64,000 nucleotides of DNA from JAPOXR01 sp963664715 (GTDB lineage Bacteria; Pseudomonadota; Alphaproteobacteria; Rhodobacterales; Rhodobacteraceae). The notes under the pieces were generated by a model that had not been told where the DNA came from, searched no databases, and worked only from the letters and a program-made list of their open reading frames with translations. The position numbers were made by a program, and so were the translations under genes. The stretch's first letter is position 1. The number at the start of each line of letters is the position of its first letter. Positions 17,976-26,696 of the stretch are shown piece by piece. The DNA lies in assembly GCA_963664715.2 (NCBI GenBank), contig CAXXUY010000013.1:1-64000 (forward strand). The letters run 5' to 3'.

Positions 17976-19413
17976 TACTACAGTTGCGCTTGCCCCGAAG
18001 TTGTGATTCACGGGTTCGATTTTCACCGTGATGGGGTATGAGCAATGGGTGTTTCGGAATGGTCGGGGTCTCTGCTCGAGTGGGAGAATGAGCTGTCATC
18101 GCTGAAGGAGCGGCTCGGTCCGGTGTTTCGCCGTAGCGAGCTTCGCGAGACCGGCGGAGCGTTCATCGACGGGTTGCTCTCGGGGATTTCACGCAAGACC
18201 GGCTGGATGATGTCCGAATATGCGGGCCTGCCGGGTCCCTGGCGGATGCAGGCATTGCTTGGCCGCAGCCGCTGGGATGCGGACTGGTTGCGGGACGAGA
18301 TACGCGGATATGTCATGGAGTCGCTTGGCTGCGAAGACGGTGTGCTTGTTGTCGATGATACCGGTTTCCTGAAGAAGGGGAGCCATTCTGTTGGCGTTGT
18401 CCGCCAGTATTCGGGGGCGGCCGGCCGGATCGAGAACTGCCAGGTGGGCGTGTTTCTCGGTTATGCGGGCCGATATGGCCAGGCGCTGATTGACCGTCAG
18501 CTCTATCTTCCGAAGGCCTGGGCCGGTGATGCCGGCCGGCGTACGAAGACCGGCATTCCCGATGATGTCGAGTTTGCCACCAAGCCGGCGATTGCCCGCC
18601 GGATGATTGCCCGGAACCTTGATGCCGGTGTGCGCTGTGCCTGGGTACTGGCCGATGCGGCCTATGGCTCGGATCACGGCCTGAGGCGGATGCTCGAGGA
18701 GCGGGACCAGGCCTGGGTGCTGGCGGTTCGCAGCAATCACCATATCCGGTTCATCGGCCAGGGCGGCATCGTGGCCACCAACCCCTCGGAGCTGGTCGAG
18801 GAATTTGCCGACGAGGACTGGACGGCCCTTGCCGCCGGTGAGGGGTCCAAGGGGCCGAGGCTGTATGACTGGGCCTGCCTTGTCATTCCGTGGAACCGCA
18901 AGGCGGGATGGGAACACTGCCTGCTGGTGCGCCGCTCCCGCAGGGATCCGCAGAAACTGGCATATTATCTCGTCTTCTGCCCCGTTGGCACCGGCCTTGC
19001 GGAACTGGCTGGCGCTGCCGGCCTGCGCTGGACCATCGAGGAGTGCTTCCAGCGGGCAAAGGACGATCTCGGCCTTGACCATTGCGAGGCCCGTTCCTGG
19101 CATGGCTGGCACCGGCATATCAGCCTGGTCATGGCTGCCGCAGCCTTCCTGGCCAGGCTGGCGGCAGAATTGAGGATCAGGGCACAGGGCAAACAGAACA
19201 AAAGGAGTCCAAACCCCGAAACCGGCGCCTTGCCCTCATGACGGCACAGGTGCCGAGCGTTCCGGAACTCCGATACCTGATCGCAAAACTCCTGCTCAGG
19301 CCGCCAACAACACGGGCATTCATCATGCACTGGTCGCTGTGGCGGCGAAAACACCAGGCAGACGCCGCAAGGGCGCACTACAAAAGACGAACAGGGCACA
19401 CGCAACTGTAGTA
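17976..19413 (+). mobile_element. IS701-family element, right copy
   Basis: Same length (1,438 bp) and same terminal repeats as the left copy, in opposite orientation. Its outer end abuts the IS110 copy at exactly the mirrored base (GTA|CTGATATGG at 19413/19414). Confidence 0.8.
18045..19241 (+). CDS. IS701-family DDE transposase, right copy
   Basis: A 398-residue intact transposase with the catalytic segments VVDDTGFLKKGSHS, LADAAYGSDH and RWTIEECFQRAKDDLG. It is about 99 percent identical to the left copy. Differences cluster near the 3' end of the element, beyond the gene, where the downstream frame reads RYLIAKLLLRPP instead of RYLFARLLLRPP. Confidence 0.88.
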   Translation: MGVSEWSGSLLEWENELSSLKERLGPVFRRSELRETGGAFIDGLLSGISRKTGWMMSEYAGLPGPWRMQALLGRSRWDADWLRDEIRGYVMESLGCEDGVLVVDDTGFLKKGSHSVGVVRQYSGAAGRIENCQVGVFLGYAGRYGQALIDRQLYLPKAWAGDAGRRTKTGIPDDVEFATKPAIARRMIARNLDAGVRCAWVLADAAYGSDHGLRRMLEERDQAWVLAVRSNHHIRFIGQGGIVATNPSELVEEFADEDWTALAAGEGSKGPRLYDWACLVIPWNRKAGWEHCLLVRRSRRDPQKLAYYLVFCPVGTGLAELAGAAGLRWTIEECFQRAKDDLGLDHCEARSWHGWHRHISLVMAAAAFLARLAAELRIRAQGKQNKRSPNPETGALPS

Positions 19414-19704
19414 CTGATATGGATTGACCTGTCAAGCTGGGGGGATTCACTGCATTGCCGGCCCCCTTGCGGCATGACGGGTACGGGATACGATCGGCCT
19501 GTTGCGACGGTGGATCACTCTGATATCCGCGGGTTGGTTACCGCCTGACTTCGCTTCATCGCGGAGCTGCCTCTGTCTAGCATCGAGGGTCAGCGGGCGT
19601 CGTGGCCCGCGCCTCATAGTACTACCGAGGGTTCTCCTGACCTGCCATCCGCATCCCGTGCCCGTCATGCCGGTCTTCCGTTTCCTTTCCGGTCTTGCGC
19701 AGCT
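19414..19704 (-). ncRNA. Candidate IS110 guide (bridge/seek) RNA region, right copy
   Basis: Mirror of 13506-13796, same sequence as far as I can compare, including the GCGGGC/GCCCGC hairpin. It has no gene and lies between the transposase stop and the element end, the usual guide-RNA position for IS1111-type elements. Confidence 0.45.
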
Positions 19705-20832
19705 TCAGCCCACGGCCCGGCTGGCATGCGGCCGGTCAGACGCTTCGCAGGCAATGGCCCAGATGAAGCCGACCAGTTCCCGGGCCACTGCGGTCGTGAC
19801 CTTGCAGAGCGGCTTTCCTGCATGGCTGAGATGCCGGTAACGGCCACACAGCCGTTTCTGCGCCGCCCATGCGACCGCCTGCACCCGGGCTGGAGCAGAA
19901 GCCGCCTTTCTCTGCAGATGGGCCGTCTTGCGGGCCGGGAAGCGGTAATTCCACGCCGCCTGCACCAGAACCCGCCTGACATGGCTGTTGCCGGTCTTGG
20001 TGATCGCACCCTGGCGGCGCCGTGACCCCGAGGAATGCTCGCTCGGCACCAGGCCCAGAAAGCTCATCAACTGCCGGGGACTGTCAAAGCGGGTGAGATC
20101 TCCCAACTCGGCCAGCACCGTGACAGCGGCAAGCACATCAATTCCGCGCAGGCTGATCAGCGCCTCGGCCACGGGGCGCAGCGACCAGGCGGTGAGTGCG
20201 GAACGGATCTGGTCTTCAAGGCCGGCAACCCGATGCCGGGCTTCCCGTGCGGCATCGACATATTCCTGGAACACCACCTGCTGCACCGGGTGATCGAACT
20301 TCTGTTCCGCAAGCCAGCGATGGTGCGCCTGCGTCCAGCGGCACCGGCCCGGATACAACCGGTCATGGCGAAGCAGGAATGCAGACAGGCGTTGGCGCGC
20401 CTTCAGTTCGATCGCCTTCATGTCTTCGCGGGCCCGGGTCAGGTCCCGCATCGCCTCCTGCTCGCCATCCGGGACCCACACCTGGCGCAGATCTCCGGAA
20501 CGGTGCAGGCGGGCCAGCTTCAACGCATCCCGCCGGTCCGTCTTCACCCGCTCCCCGGCAACGCGCGGAACCAGGCTCGGCGCCACAACCACGCAGTGGT
20601 GACCCGTCTCGACGATCTGACGATACACGCCGTAGCCGCACGGGCCGGCCTCGTAACAGAAACTGAGCACCTCGCCTCGCGGGGTCAGGTTCCTGATCAG
20701 CCGGCGCAACGACGAACGGCGGTTGCCGATCACGCCACGGAACACCGGTTGCTCCCGACCCGGAAATGCAATCGCAACTGAAATCGTGTCCTTGTGGACA
20801 TCCAGACCCACATATGCGCTATACTCACTCAT
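19705..20832 (-). CDS. IS110-family (DEDD/Tnp_20) transposase, right copy
   Basis: The 375-residue protein is identical to the left-copy transposase. The ATG at 20832 is preceded by AAGGAGG. The open frame continues upstream into the kinase fragment (to 21054) only by chance. Identity between the two IS110 copies, against the divergence of the two IS701 copies beside them, suggests recent IS110 activity or gene conversion. Confidence 0.92.
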   Translation of the reverse strand: MSEYSAYVGLDVHKDTISVAIAFPGREQPVFRGVIGNRRSSLRRLIRNLTPRGEVLSFCYEAGPCGYGVYRQIVETGHHCVVVAPSLVPRVAGERVKTDRRDALKLARLHRSGDLRQVWVPDGEQEAMRDLTRAREDMKAIELKARQRLSAFLLRHDRLYPGRCRWTQAHHRWLAEQKFDHPVQQVVFQEYVDAAREARHRVAGLEDQIRSALTAWSLRPVAEALISLRGIDVLAAVTVLAELGDLTRFDSPRQLMSFLGLVPSEHSSGSRRRQGAITKTGNSHVRRVLVQAAWNYRFPARKTAHLQRKAASAPARVQAVAWAAQKRLCGRYRHLSHAGKPLCKVTTAVARELVGFIWAIACEASDRPHASRAVG

Positions 20833-20933
20833 GACCTGTCCTCCTTGATGTGGCCCTGTACTCGGGCGTTGTTCTGACCTCGAGTATAACCCACGAACCT
20901 CAAGGCCAGGACAGGTCAATCCATGATGTCTAG

Positions 20934-21424
20934 GAAGCGAAGAGCAACAGGATCTCCTCGTCCTCGCCCGTGAAGACTTCTGCTCCTTCCTTGTCGATAA
21001 GGTAGAAGTTGCCGACATGTACGCCGCGATTGCGCATTGGCGCGCCCAGGACACTGCCCCAGGGCAGGACGTCCGGTGAAAACCCGTGTGCCCTCACATG
21101 GCCAGGCATGTCTGCAATTCGCAGCTGCCCCTCAAGGTCTCGAACATGCTCGAAAAGCCTTGGACCGTCGGGCCACTCGGCCATCGCCCGGTGTTCCTCA
21201 TTGGTGAAGCCGGAGGTGACGAAATCCACGGGGACGCCGGACTCGTCGATCGTGGCGATGGCTGCGTAGTTGGCGCCAGTGAGTAAACGGGCGCTCTCGG
21301 CGACTGCGTTGAGGACGGTTTCGAAATCGAGGCTGGACCCGATGCGCAGGCACGCCGCGCTGAGAGCGGAGATGCGTGCGCGCAGGGCCGTGATTTCGTG
21401 CTGCGGATCGCCCTGGCTGTTCAA
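20934..21424 (-). pseudogene. GAF-domain 5' half of the split hybrid histidine kinase
   Basis: The frame starts MNSQGDPQHEITALRARISA and encodes a GAF domain (DFETVLNAVAESARLLTGAN, later LPWGSVLGAPMRNRGVHVGN) ending GEDEEILLLFAS at the CTAG boundary, where a TAG stops it. In related GAF-PAS-kinase-receiver proteins this point is followed by QAAxAIANAR, and exactly that continuation (AAVAIANART) starts at 12276 on the far side of the element. Alone it would be a small GAF protein, but it is one half of a broken gene. Confidence 0.8.
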
Positions 21425-21571
21425 CGGCTGTGCCCTTCCCGCGTGCTGCGTTCATTCTGCATGCTCCGCGGTTTGGGCTGCGAAAACGGTGCAGAGCCAC
21501 CGGGCGTCTTCGTCGACCGGCAGCAATTCTCATGTTGGATTTATGATTGCGCAACATGTTGAAATCATGAG

Positions 21572-21854
21572 GTGTTTCGGAAGGCCGAAAAAAGTTTCGA
21601 TGTGCGGGGCCCGGTGTTCTTCACCCGGTCCCCCTCCTTCCTGGCCCACCAGAGGATGCTCGAAAAGACCTCCGGGCGCTCCAACTGCCTGACCCTCACT
21701 GGAATGGACGGGATCCCGACCGACAACCATATCCGCAACATCCTCGAGCCGGCACCGCCGGAACATCTCGACGATGTCCTCATCAACATGGTTCGGGACC
21801 TCGAGGCCAGGGGAGTGCTGCACAGCCTGCACCGCATAGAGAGCGACAATCAAG
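21572..21854 (+). pseudogene. ISNCY-type transposase, N-terminal fragment
   Basis: The frame contains PSFLAHQRMLEKTSGRSNC, then GIPTDNHIRNILEPAPPEHL and MVRDLEARGVL, the N-terminal pattern of a group of ISNCY-type transposases. It stops being recognisable at about 21850, where the group II intron begins. The rest of the protein is at 25529-26685. The true 5' end is missing or out of frame. Confidence 0.6.
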
Positions 21855-22215
21855 GTGACGAGTGCCGAGAAATCGGTGCTGGGGTAGCCGGTGCAAGTCC
21901 GGCAGGAAGGAAAGGTTAACCACCACTTTCACCGCGAGCCGTGCGTGTGCATCCGCGAGGATGCATGCGAAGCGTCGGTAGCGGCGCGTGTGGCCGGGAT
22001 GATTGAGCATCGCAAAGGATATGATCCGGAGCGCCGAGGTCTTGTCATCGGCCGAAGGCAACACCTGCAGAACCGTCATGGTGAGGGTCTGCCGGGCTCC
22101 GCGTTGTCTGAGGAATCCAGGGACGCATGTACACCCCACATCGGGACTCGGGAGGGCTTCAATCTGCCCTGGCAGTCGTGCCGGGGCCGCGGAAGAAAGG
22201 AGATAATCTGAATCG

Positions 22216-23715
22216 ATGACGAACGGATTGAAGCAGTCGGATCCGGCCATAGTACCGGTGAGGTCGGCGAACAAGGGAATGTCTGTTCCTGCGGAGCCGA
22301 TGGAGGGAAGGGCTGGAACCAGGGGGAATCCGTGCGGCCAAAGCATGCACCGGACACAGGGCCGGGATCGCATGTCACAGGCGGCCGAGCGGATACGGCA
22401 AGCAGCCACGAGGAAACCGAAGGAGAAGCTGACTGCGCTCCTGCACCATGTGACAACGGACGTGCTCGAAGCGTCCTACTTCATGTTGAAGAAGGATGCG
22501 GCGGCAGGCGTGGACGGGGTGACGTGGAAGGAATACGGGAACGGGCTGGAAGAGCGTTTGCTCGACCTGCACGATCGCGTTCACAGCGGGGCGTACCGGG
22601 CGCTCCCGTCCCGGCGGGTGGAGATACCGAAGCCGGACGGGGGAACACGACCGCTTGGCATTGCGGCACTGGAGGACAAGATCGTCCAGACTGCGGTGGC
22701 CGAGACCATCCTGACGCCGATATTCGAGCCGGAGTTCCTCGGGTTCAGCTATGGGTTCCGACCGGGACGCGGTGCGCATGATGCGCTCGACGCGCTGGCA
22801 TACGGGATCGAACGGCGCAAGGTCAACTGGATCGCTGATGCGGACATACGGGCCTTCTTCGACCAATTGGATCGAGGCTGGCTCATCAAGTTCGTGGAGC
22901 ACCGGATCGGGGACCGGCGGGTTATCCGGCTGATCTCCAAATGGCTTGGCGCCGGCGTCATGGAGGAGGGCGAATGGCGGGACACCCTGCGGGGAGTTCC
23001 ACAGGGCTCGAGCGTCTCGCCGATTCTGGCGAACATCTACCTGCACTTCGTCCTTGACCTCTGGTTCCAGGGGAAGTGGCGCGCCCGGATCGCCCGTGGC
23101 GAGACGATCATCGTGCGCTCCGCCGATGACTTCGTGGTCGGGTTCCAGTACAAGCGGGATGCAGAACGGTTCCTGTGCGATCTGAAGGACAGGCTGGCCA
23201 ACTTCTCGCTTGAGTTGCACCCTGACAAGACCCGTCTCATCGAGTTCGGCAGATTCGCGATGACGAACCGCCGGGCACGGGGAGAGCGGCGTGCCGAGAC
23301 GTTCGACTTCCTCGGGTTCACGCATTATTGCCGGACCACGCGCAAGGGACGTTTCGGACTGGGGCGCAAGCCGATCGGGAAGCGGGTCAACCGGACCCTG
23401 AAGCGCATCAAGGCCGAACTGCGCAGGCGAATGCATCACAACATCCACGAGGTCGCCAAATGGCTTGGACGGGTCGTGGGCGGATGGCTACGGTATTACG
23501 CGGTGCCAACCAGCTTCCGGTTCCTCAACAGGTTTGTGCTTCGCCTCATGAGGATGTGGCTGCGTGCCCTGCGGCAACGTTCGCAGAAGGATCGCTTTAC
23601 ATGGAACAGGGTCGGCAGACTGGCGGCGGCCTTCTGGCCTCCGCTGCGGATTCTGCACCCATGGCCGACCACGAGATTTGCCGTCAGGACCCGAGGTAGG
23701 AGCCGGATGGTCTAG
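22216..23715 (+). CDS. ltrA: Group II intron reverse transcriptase/maturase
   Basis: A 499-residue intron-encoded protein without an HNH endonuclease tail. The RT domain runs from about residue 75 (LTALLHHVTTD) through PKPDGGTRPLGIAALEDKIV, FSYGFRPGRGAHDALDAL, ADADIRAFFDQLD (first catalytic Asp) and GVPQGSSVSPILANIYLHFV. The maturase part follows, with WLGRVVGGWLRYYAVPTS and a WPTTRFAVRTRG tail. The active-site box reads RSADD instead of RYADD: residue 302 is Ser (codon TCC at 23119). The carboxylates are kept, so polymerase activity may be reduced rather than lost. The ATG at 22216 gives a long N-terminus typical of this class; MSQAAERIRQAA is an internal alternative. Confidence 0.88.
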   Translation: MTNGLKQSDPAIVPVRSANKGMSVPAEPMEGRAGTRGNPCGQSMHRTQGRDRMSQAAERIRQAATRKPKEKLTALLHHVTTDVLEASYFMLKKDAAAGVDGVTWKEYGNGLEERLLDLHDRVHSGAYRALPSRRVEIPKPDGGTRPLGIAALEDKIVQTAVAETILTPIFEPEFLGFSYGFRPGRGAHDALDALAYGIERRKVNWIADADIRAFFDQLDRGWLIKFVEHRIGDRRVIRLISKWLGAGVMEEGEWRDTLRGVPQGSSVSPILANIYLHFVLDLWFQGKWRARIARGETIIVRSADDFVVGFQYKRDAERFLCDLKDRLANFSLELHPDKTRLIEFGRFAMTNRRARGERRAETFDFLGFTHYCRTTRKGRFGLGRKPIGKRVNRTLKRIKAELRRRMHHNIHEVAKWLGRVVGGWLRYYAVPTSFRFLNRFVLRLMRMWLRALRQRSQKDRFTWNRVGRLAAAFWPPLRILHPWPTTRFAVRTRGRSRMV

Positions 23716-23771
23716 CGACCACGTCCGGATCTGTACGGGGGGTGTCGGGTAACCGACGTTCCTACCGTGAC
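23700..23771 (+). ncRNA. Group II intron domains V and VI
   Basis: Domain V is 23700-23732. GAGCCGGA pairs with TCCGGATC around an inner stem GGTC-TAGC-GACC, the canonical 34-nt shape with an AGC triad near the 5' side. Domain VI follows with GTCGG (23744-23748), a GTAA loop and CCGAC (23753-23757). An outer stem should carry the branch-point adenosine near the 3' side. Confidence 0.7.
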
Positions 23772-23779
23772 AGCTCGCG

Positions 23780-25528
23780 TTGCCTCACCAAATACGTTAC
23801 TTTCGACCGATCCGTTGCCTCATCAAGAATGTTACCCGGAGCAATTGTTTTGGGAGCAGGATCATGAGGGGGTTAAGCATGTCGGCACGAGACGAATTGC
23901 TGGGGGCTTTGCGCCAGCGTTACGGCGAGGCAGAGCGCTCGGGCAAGTCACGCATACTGGACGAGTTCGTGTCGGTGACTGGGCATCACCGGAAGCACGC
24001 GATCCGTCTGCTTCGGGGTTCGGCTTCGACGGAGACGCGTGAAGGGAGGTCGCGGAAATTCAAGTATGGCGACGAGGTTCGGGATGCCCTGGTTGTCCTG
24101 TGGGAGGCCTCGGACCGGATTTGCGGCAAGCGCCTGCAGGTCTTGCTGCCGTCTCTTGTGGAGGCGATGGAGCGGTATGGGCATCTGGAGTTGTGCGAAG
24201 ATGTGCGGGCCGGCGCCGGCGGTGCGTGCTCTCGCCGACTTCGGTGCGGCGGCGGATTCCTGTACGTGCGGGCCAGGACTGGCAGGATCCTGCGCCCGGG
24301 TTCATGGAGGGCGACCTGGTCGCGCACAGCGGTCCGGTCGCGTGCGGGAGCTTTCTGCAAACGCTGGTCATCACGGACGTCGCCACCGGATGGACCGAAT
24401 GCGCTCCGGTTCTGTACCGGGAGCAGACCCTGGTGCGGGAGACCCTCGCCCAACTGCGCAGACGCCTTCCGTTTGACCTGCTCGGCTTCGATGTGGACAA
24501 TGACAGCGTCTTCATGAACGAGACGCTTCCTGCAGACTGCGAAGAGAGCGGGATCGAGTTCACGCGCAGCCGGCCCTGGCACAAGAACGACCAGGCGTTG
24601 GTGGAACAGAAGAACGGTTCCGTGGTTCGGCGTATCGTCGGATATCGCCGCCTTGAGGGACTGGCGGCGGCGGCGGCGCTGTCCCGGCTCTACGGGACGG
24701 TGCGCCTGTTCGTGAACTTTTTCCAACCCTCCTTCAAGCTCTCGGAAAAGACCCGGGACGGGTCCCTGGTCAGGAAACGCTACCACCGGCCGGCAACACC
24801 GTGCCGGCGGCTGCTTGAAGATGCCCGCACATCCCGGGCCGTGCGTGACGCGGTCACCGAGTTGCAGGAACGCCTGGATCCGGTTCTTCTCTTGCAGCAG
24901 ATGCGACGCGGGCAGCAAGAGATTGCCGATCTTGCGGATGGCGTTCCGGTGCAGGCCGGGCCGGAAGAGACCTCGCTGAACGACTTTCTCGCCGCGTTGC
25001 GCACGGCCTGGACGGACGGTGAGGTTCGCCCGACCTCCAGGCCGGAGCCACAGCCGAAACGCGGCCGTCGTCGACCCGATCCGCTTGAGAAGGTCACGGA
25101 CCAGCTGCGGACATGGTTTGATGCCGAACCCTGGGTTACGAGCCGGCAGTTGCTGGAGCAGCTGCAGGAGGAACATCCCGGCCTGTATCCGGACAACCTG
25201 TTGCGAACGCTTCAGCGGCGGGTGAAGATCTGGCGTCAGGAAAGGGTCCAGGAAGTGATCTTTGGATCACCGGCCATCGAGAGCGCTCCCCGGGAAGACC
25301 AGGCGCACGCGGATGCGATCGCAGCACCCGAATTCGAGACTACGTAACGAAAGGTGCCAGGGGTCATGGAACGAAAACGTCGGCAGGCTGCCACGGCAGG
25401 CCGGCCTGCCGTGGCAGCCTGCGGTCCGGATCACACCCCCAGAACTGGCTTCCAGAATCACCGGGTCTTCGGTAACATTCTTGATGAGGCAAAGGTTCAG
25501 CCCAGAGTAACATTCTTAAGTGAGGCAA
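23780..25528 (+). mobile_element. Integrase-type (rve) IS with duplicated terminal repeats
   Basis: The left end has two copies of a 21-bp repeat, TTGCCTCACCAAATACGTTAC (starting at 23780) and a close variant starting at 23815. The right end has the inverted forms at 25472 and 25507. Both pairs are 35 bp apart, so the element has symmetrical double ends. The transposase gene between them is broken. No clear target duplication is seen. Confidence 0.7.
23879..25347 (+). pseudogene. Integrase-core transposase, frameshifted and internally deleted
   Basis: The N-terminal part (MSARDELLGALRQRYGEAER, then ILDEFVSVTGHHRKHAIRLL) runs in one frame to about 24215. The catalytic part (WQDPAPGFMEGDLVAHSGPV, then FDVDNDSVFMNETL and NDQALVEQKNGSVVRR, giving the D, D, E triad) is in another frame and ends at 25347. 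Between them, about 50-60 residues expected in full-length relatives are missing. The gene therefore has a deletion with a frameshift near 24215-24260. An alternative ATG at 23864 has GGGAGCAGG before it. Confidence 0.75.
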
Positions 25529-26685
25529 TACGAGCTATCATCCAGATTGTCGCTCTATACCGCAACCGTTTCGGCCTCGAACACTCCACCACCCTCATCG
25601 CACTCGACGGTTTGGAATAGGTCTACTCATATCCAATCAACTGCCCGAACTGCTCGACGCGCACACGCAACAGGGGAACCGACAATGAGACGGTCGAGTC
25701 TTTCCACAGCTTCCTCGGTGCCGCCATCGTCACGCCCGAGCGGAATCTGGCGCTGCCGCCGGAGATCATCAGGCCACAGGATGGCGCGGGCAAGCAGGAT
25801 TGCGAACGCAATGCGCTCAAGCGCTGGCTCGGGCGCATCGCTCCCCGCCTGAACCCGGTCTGTCCCGGCGACGACCGGCTCGCCTGCCAGCCGGTCTGCG
25901 ATGCCATCTTCAGGGCCGGGGCCAGCTTCATCCTCACCGCCAGGCCGGCAAGCCACAAGACCCTCCATGAGGCGTTGTCCCGGCGCCCGGTGCAGACGCT
26001 GCGCCGCACCGTCACCACCGGCAAGAGGAAGACCACGACGCGGGTCCACAGCTACAGATGGCTCGAGGATGTTCCCATCCGCTCCGGTGCCGGGGCCTTG
26101 AGGGTGACCTGGATCGGCCACGAGATCTCAGAGCCTGCCAGCGGCAAGGTCAGGCAGAGCCTTGCCCGGATGACCAACCTGCCGGTCGACCGCCACAATG
26201 TGCGGGAGATCGCCGAATGCGGGCGTGCCCGCTGGAAGGTCGAGAACGAGGGCTTCAACATACTTGAAAACAATGGATATCACCTTGACCGCAATTTCGG
26301 GCATGGCTCCGAGAACCTGGCCTCGGTTCTCCTTGTCCTCAACTTGCTCGCCTTCGCCATGCATACCGCCTGCGATCTTGCCGAAACCGCCTGGCAGGAT
26401 GCCCGGCAGGCATCCGGCGACCGGGACTGGATGTTCCGACAGTTGCAGGTGCTCGCCGCCGAGATGGTCTTGGAGACCAGGAACTCGTTGCTCGACGTCG
26501 TCGCCGACAAGGTCGAGATCCCTCCATGGCCCGGTGCCGGGCAACCCCTGCAAAGATCTCAAACCCACCCGAAAAACGAGGAGACTCCAGATACACAAGC
26601 TGACGACGCCATAATGAGAATTGCTGCACTGGCAGTAGATTGGGTTGTCAGCAGACTTTTACCATTCTACTTTCTCACCAACTGA
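25529..26685 (+). pseudogene. ISNCY-type transposase, catalytic and C-terminal part
   Basis: The frame reads STTLIALDGLE, a TAG stop at about 25618, then VYSYPINCPNCSTR, LPPEIIRPQDGAGKQDCERN, RWLEDVPIR, ECGRARWKVENEGFNILENN and GYHLDRNFGHGSENL. These are the catalytic and C-terminal blocks of the transposase whose N-terminus is at 21572-21854. The stop replaces what is normally a Tyr codon after LDGxE. From about 25975 the frame is open to 26685. It lies immediately upstream of the defence island and may have brought, or now forms part of, its promoter region. Confidence 0.65.
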
Positions 26686-26696
26686 GAGGATCCGCC

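Larger units (their letters stand above)
12281..20929. mobile_element. Nested IS palindrome (IS110-IS701-[IS5::IS66]-IS701-IS110) splitting the kinase gene
   Basis: The 8,649-bp block is bounded on both sides by CTAG (12277-12280 and 20930-20933). Its two arms, 12281-15234 and 17976-20929, are inverted copies of equal length (2,954 bp), each holding IS110 then IS701. The centre (15235-17975) is an IS5 element interrupted by IS66. The IS110 proteins read identically in both arms, but the IS701 copies differ at a dozen or more bases. Removing the block rejoins the kinase reading order at LLLFAS-(Q)-AAVAIANA, which shows it sits inside one ancestral gene. Confidence 0.85.
19414..20929 (-). mobile_element. 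IS110-family element, right copy
   Basis: Mirror image of 12281-13796, with the same transposase, leader and 3' noncoding region. Its outer end is the complement of ACATCATGGATTGACC and borders CTAG and the 5' half of the kinase gene. Confidence 0.8.
21855..23771 (+). mobile_element. Group II intron
   Basis: A retroelement of about 1.9 kb with a 5' ribozyme part (from about GTGACG at 21855; the motif GGTGCTGGGGTAGCCGGTGC lies at 21874-21893), a reverse transcriptase-maturase gene in domain IV, and domains V and VI at the 3' end. The 5' boundary is approximate (GTGCCG at 21863 is the alternative), and the 3' end near 23771 is inferred from the domain VI stem. It lies between two parts of an ISNCY-type transposase gene. 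Confidence 0.75.

Noticed and set aside
12281..20929. Functional composite transposon carrying cargo
   Set aside because: The centre contains only IS genes (IS5 and IS66), with no passenger gene, and IS110 is not known to mobilise DNA as paired inverted ends, so it is described as nested ISs.
22375..23448. Antisense open frame opposite the group II intron RT
   Set aside because: The RT domains on the plus strand explain the sequence fully.
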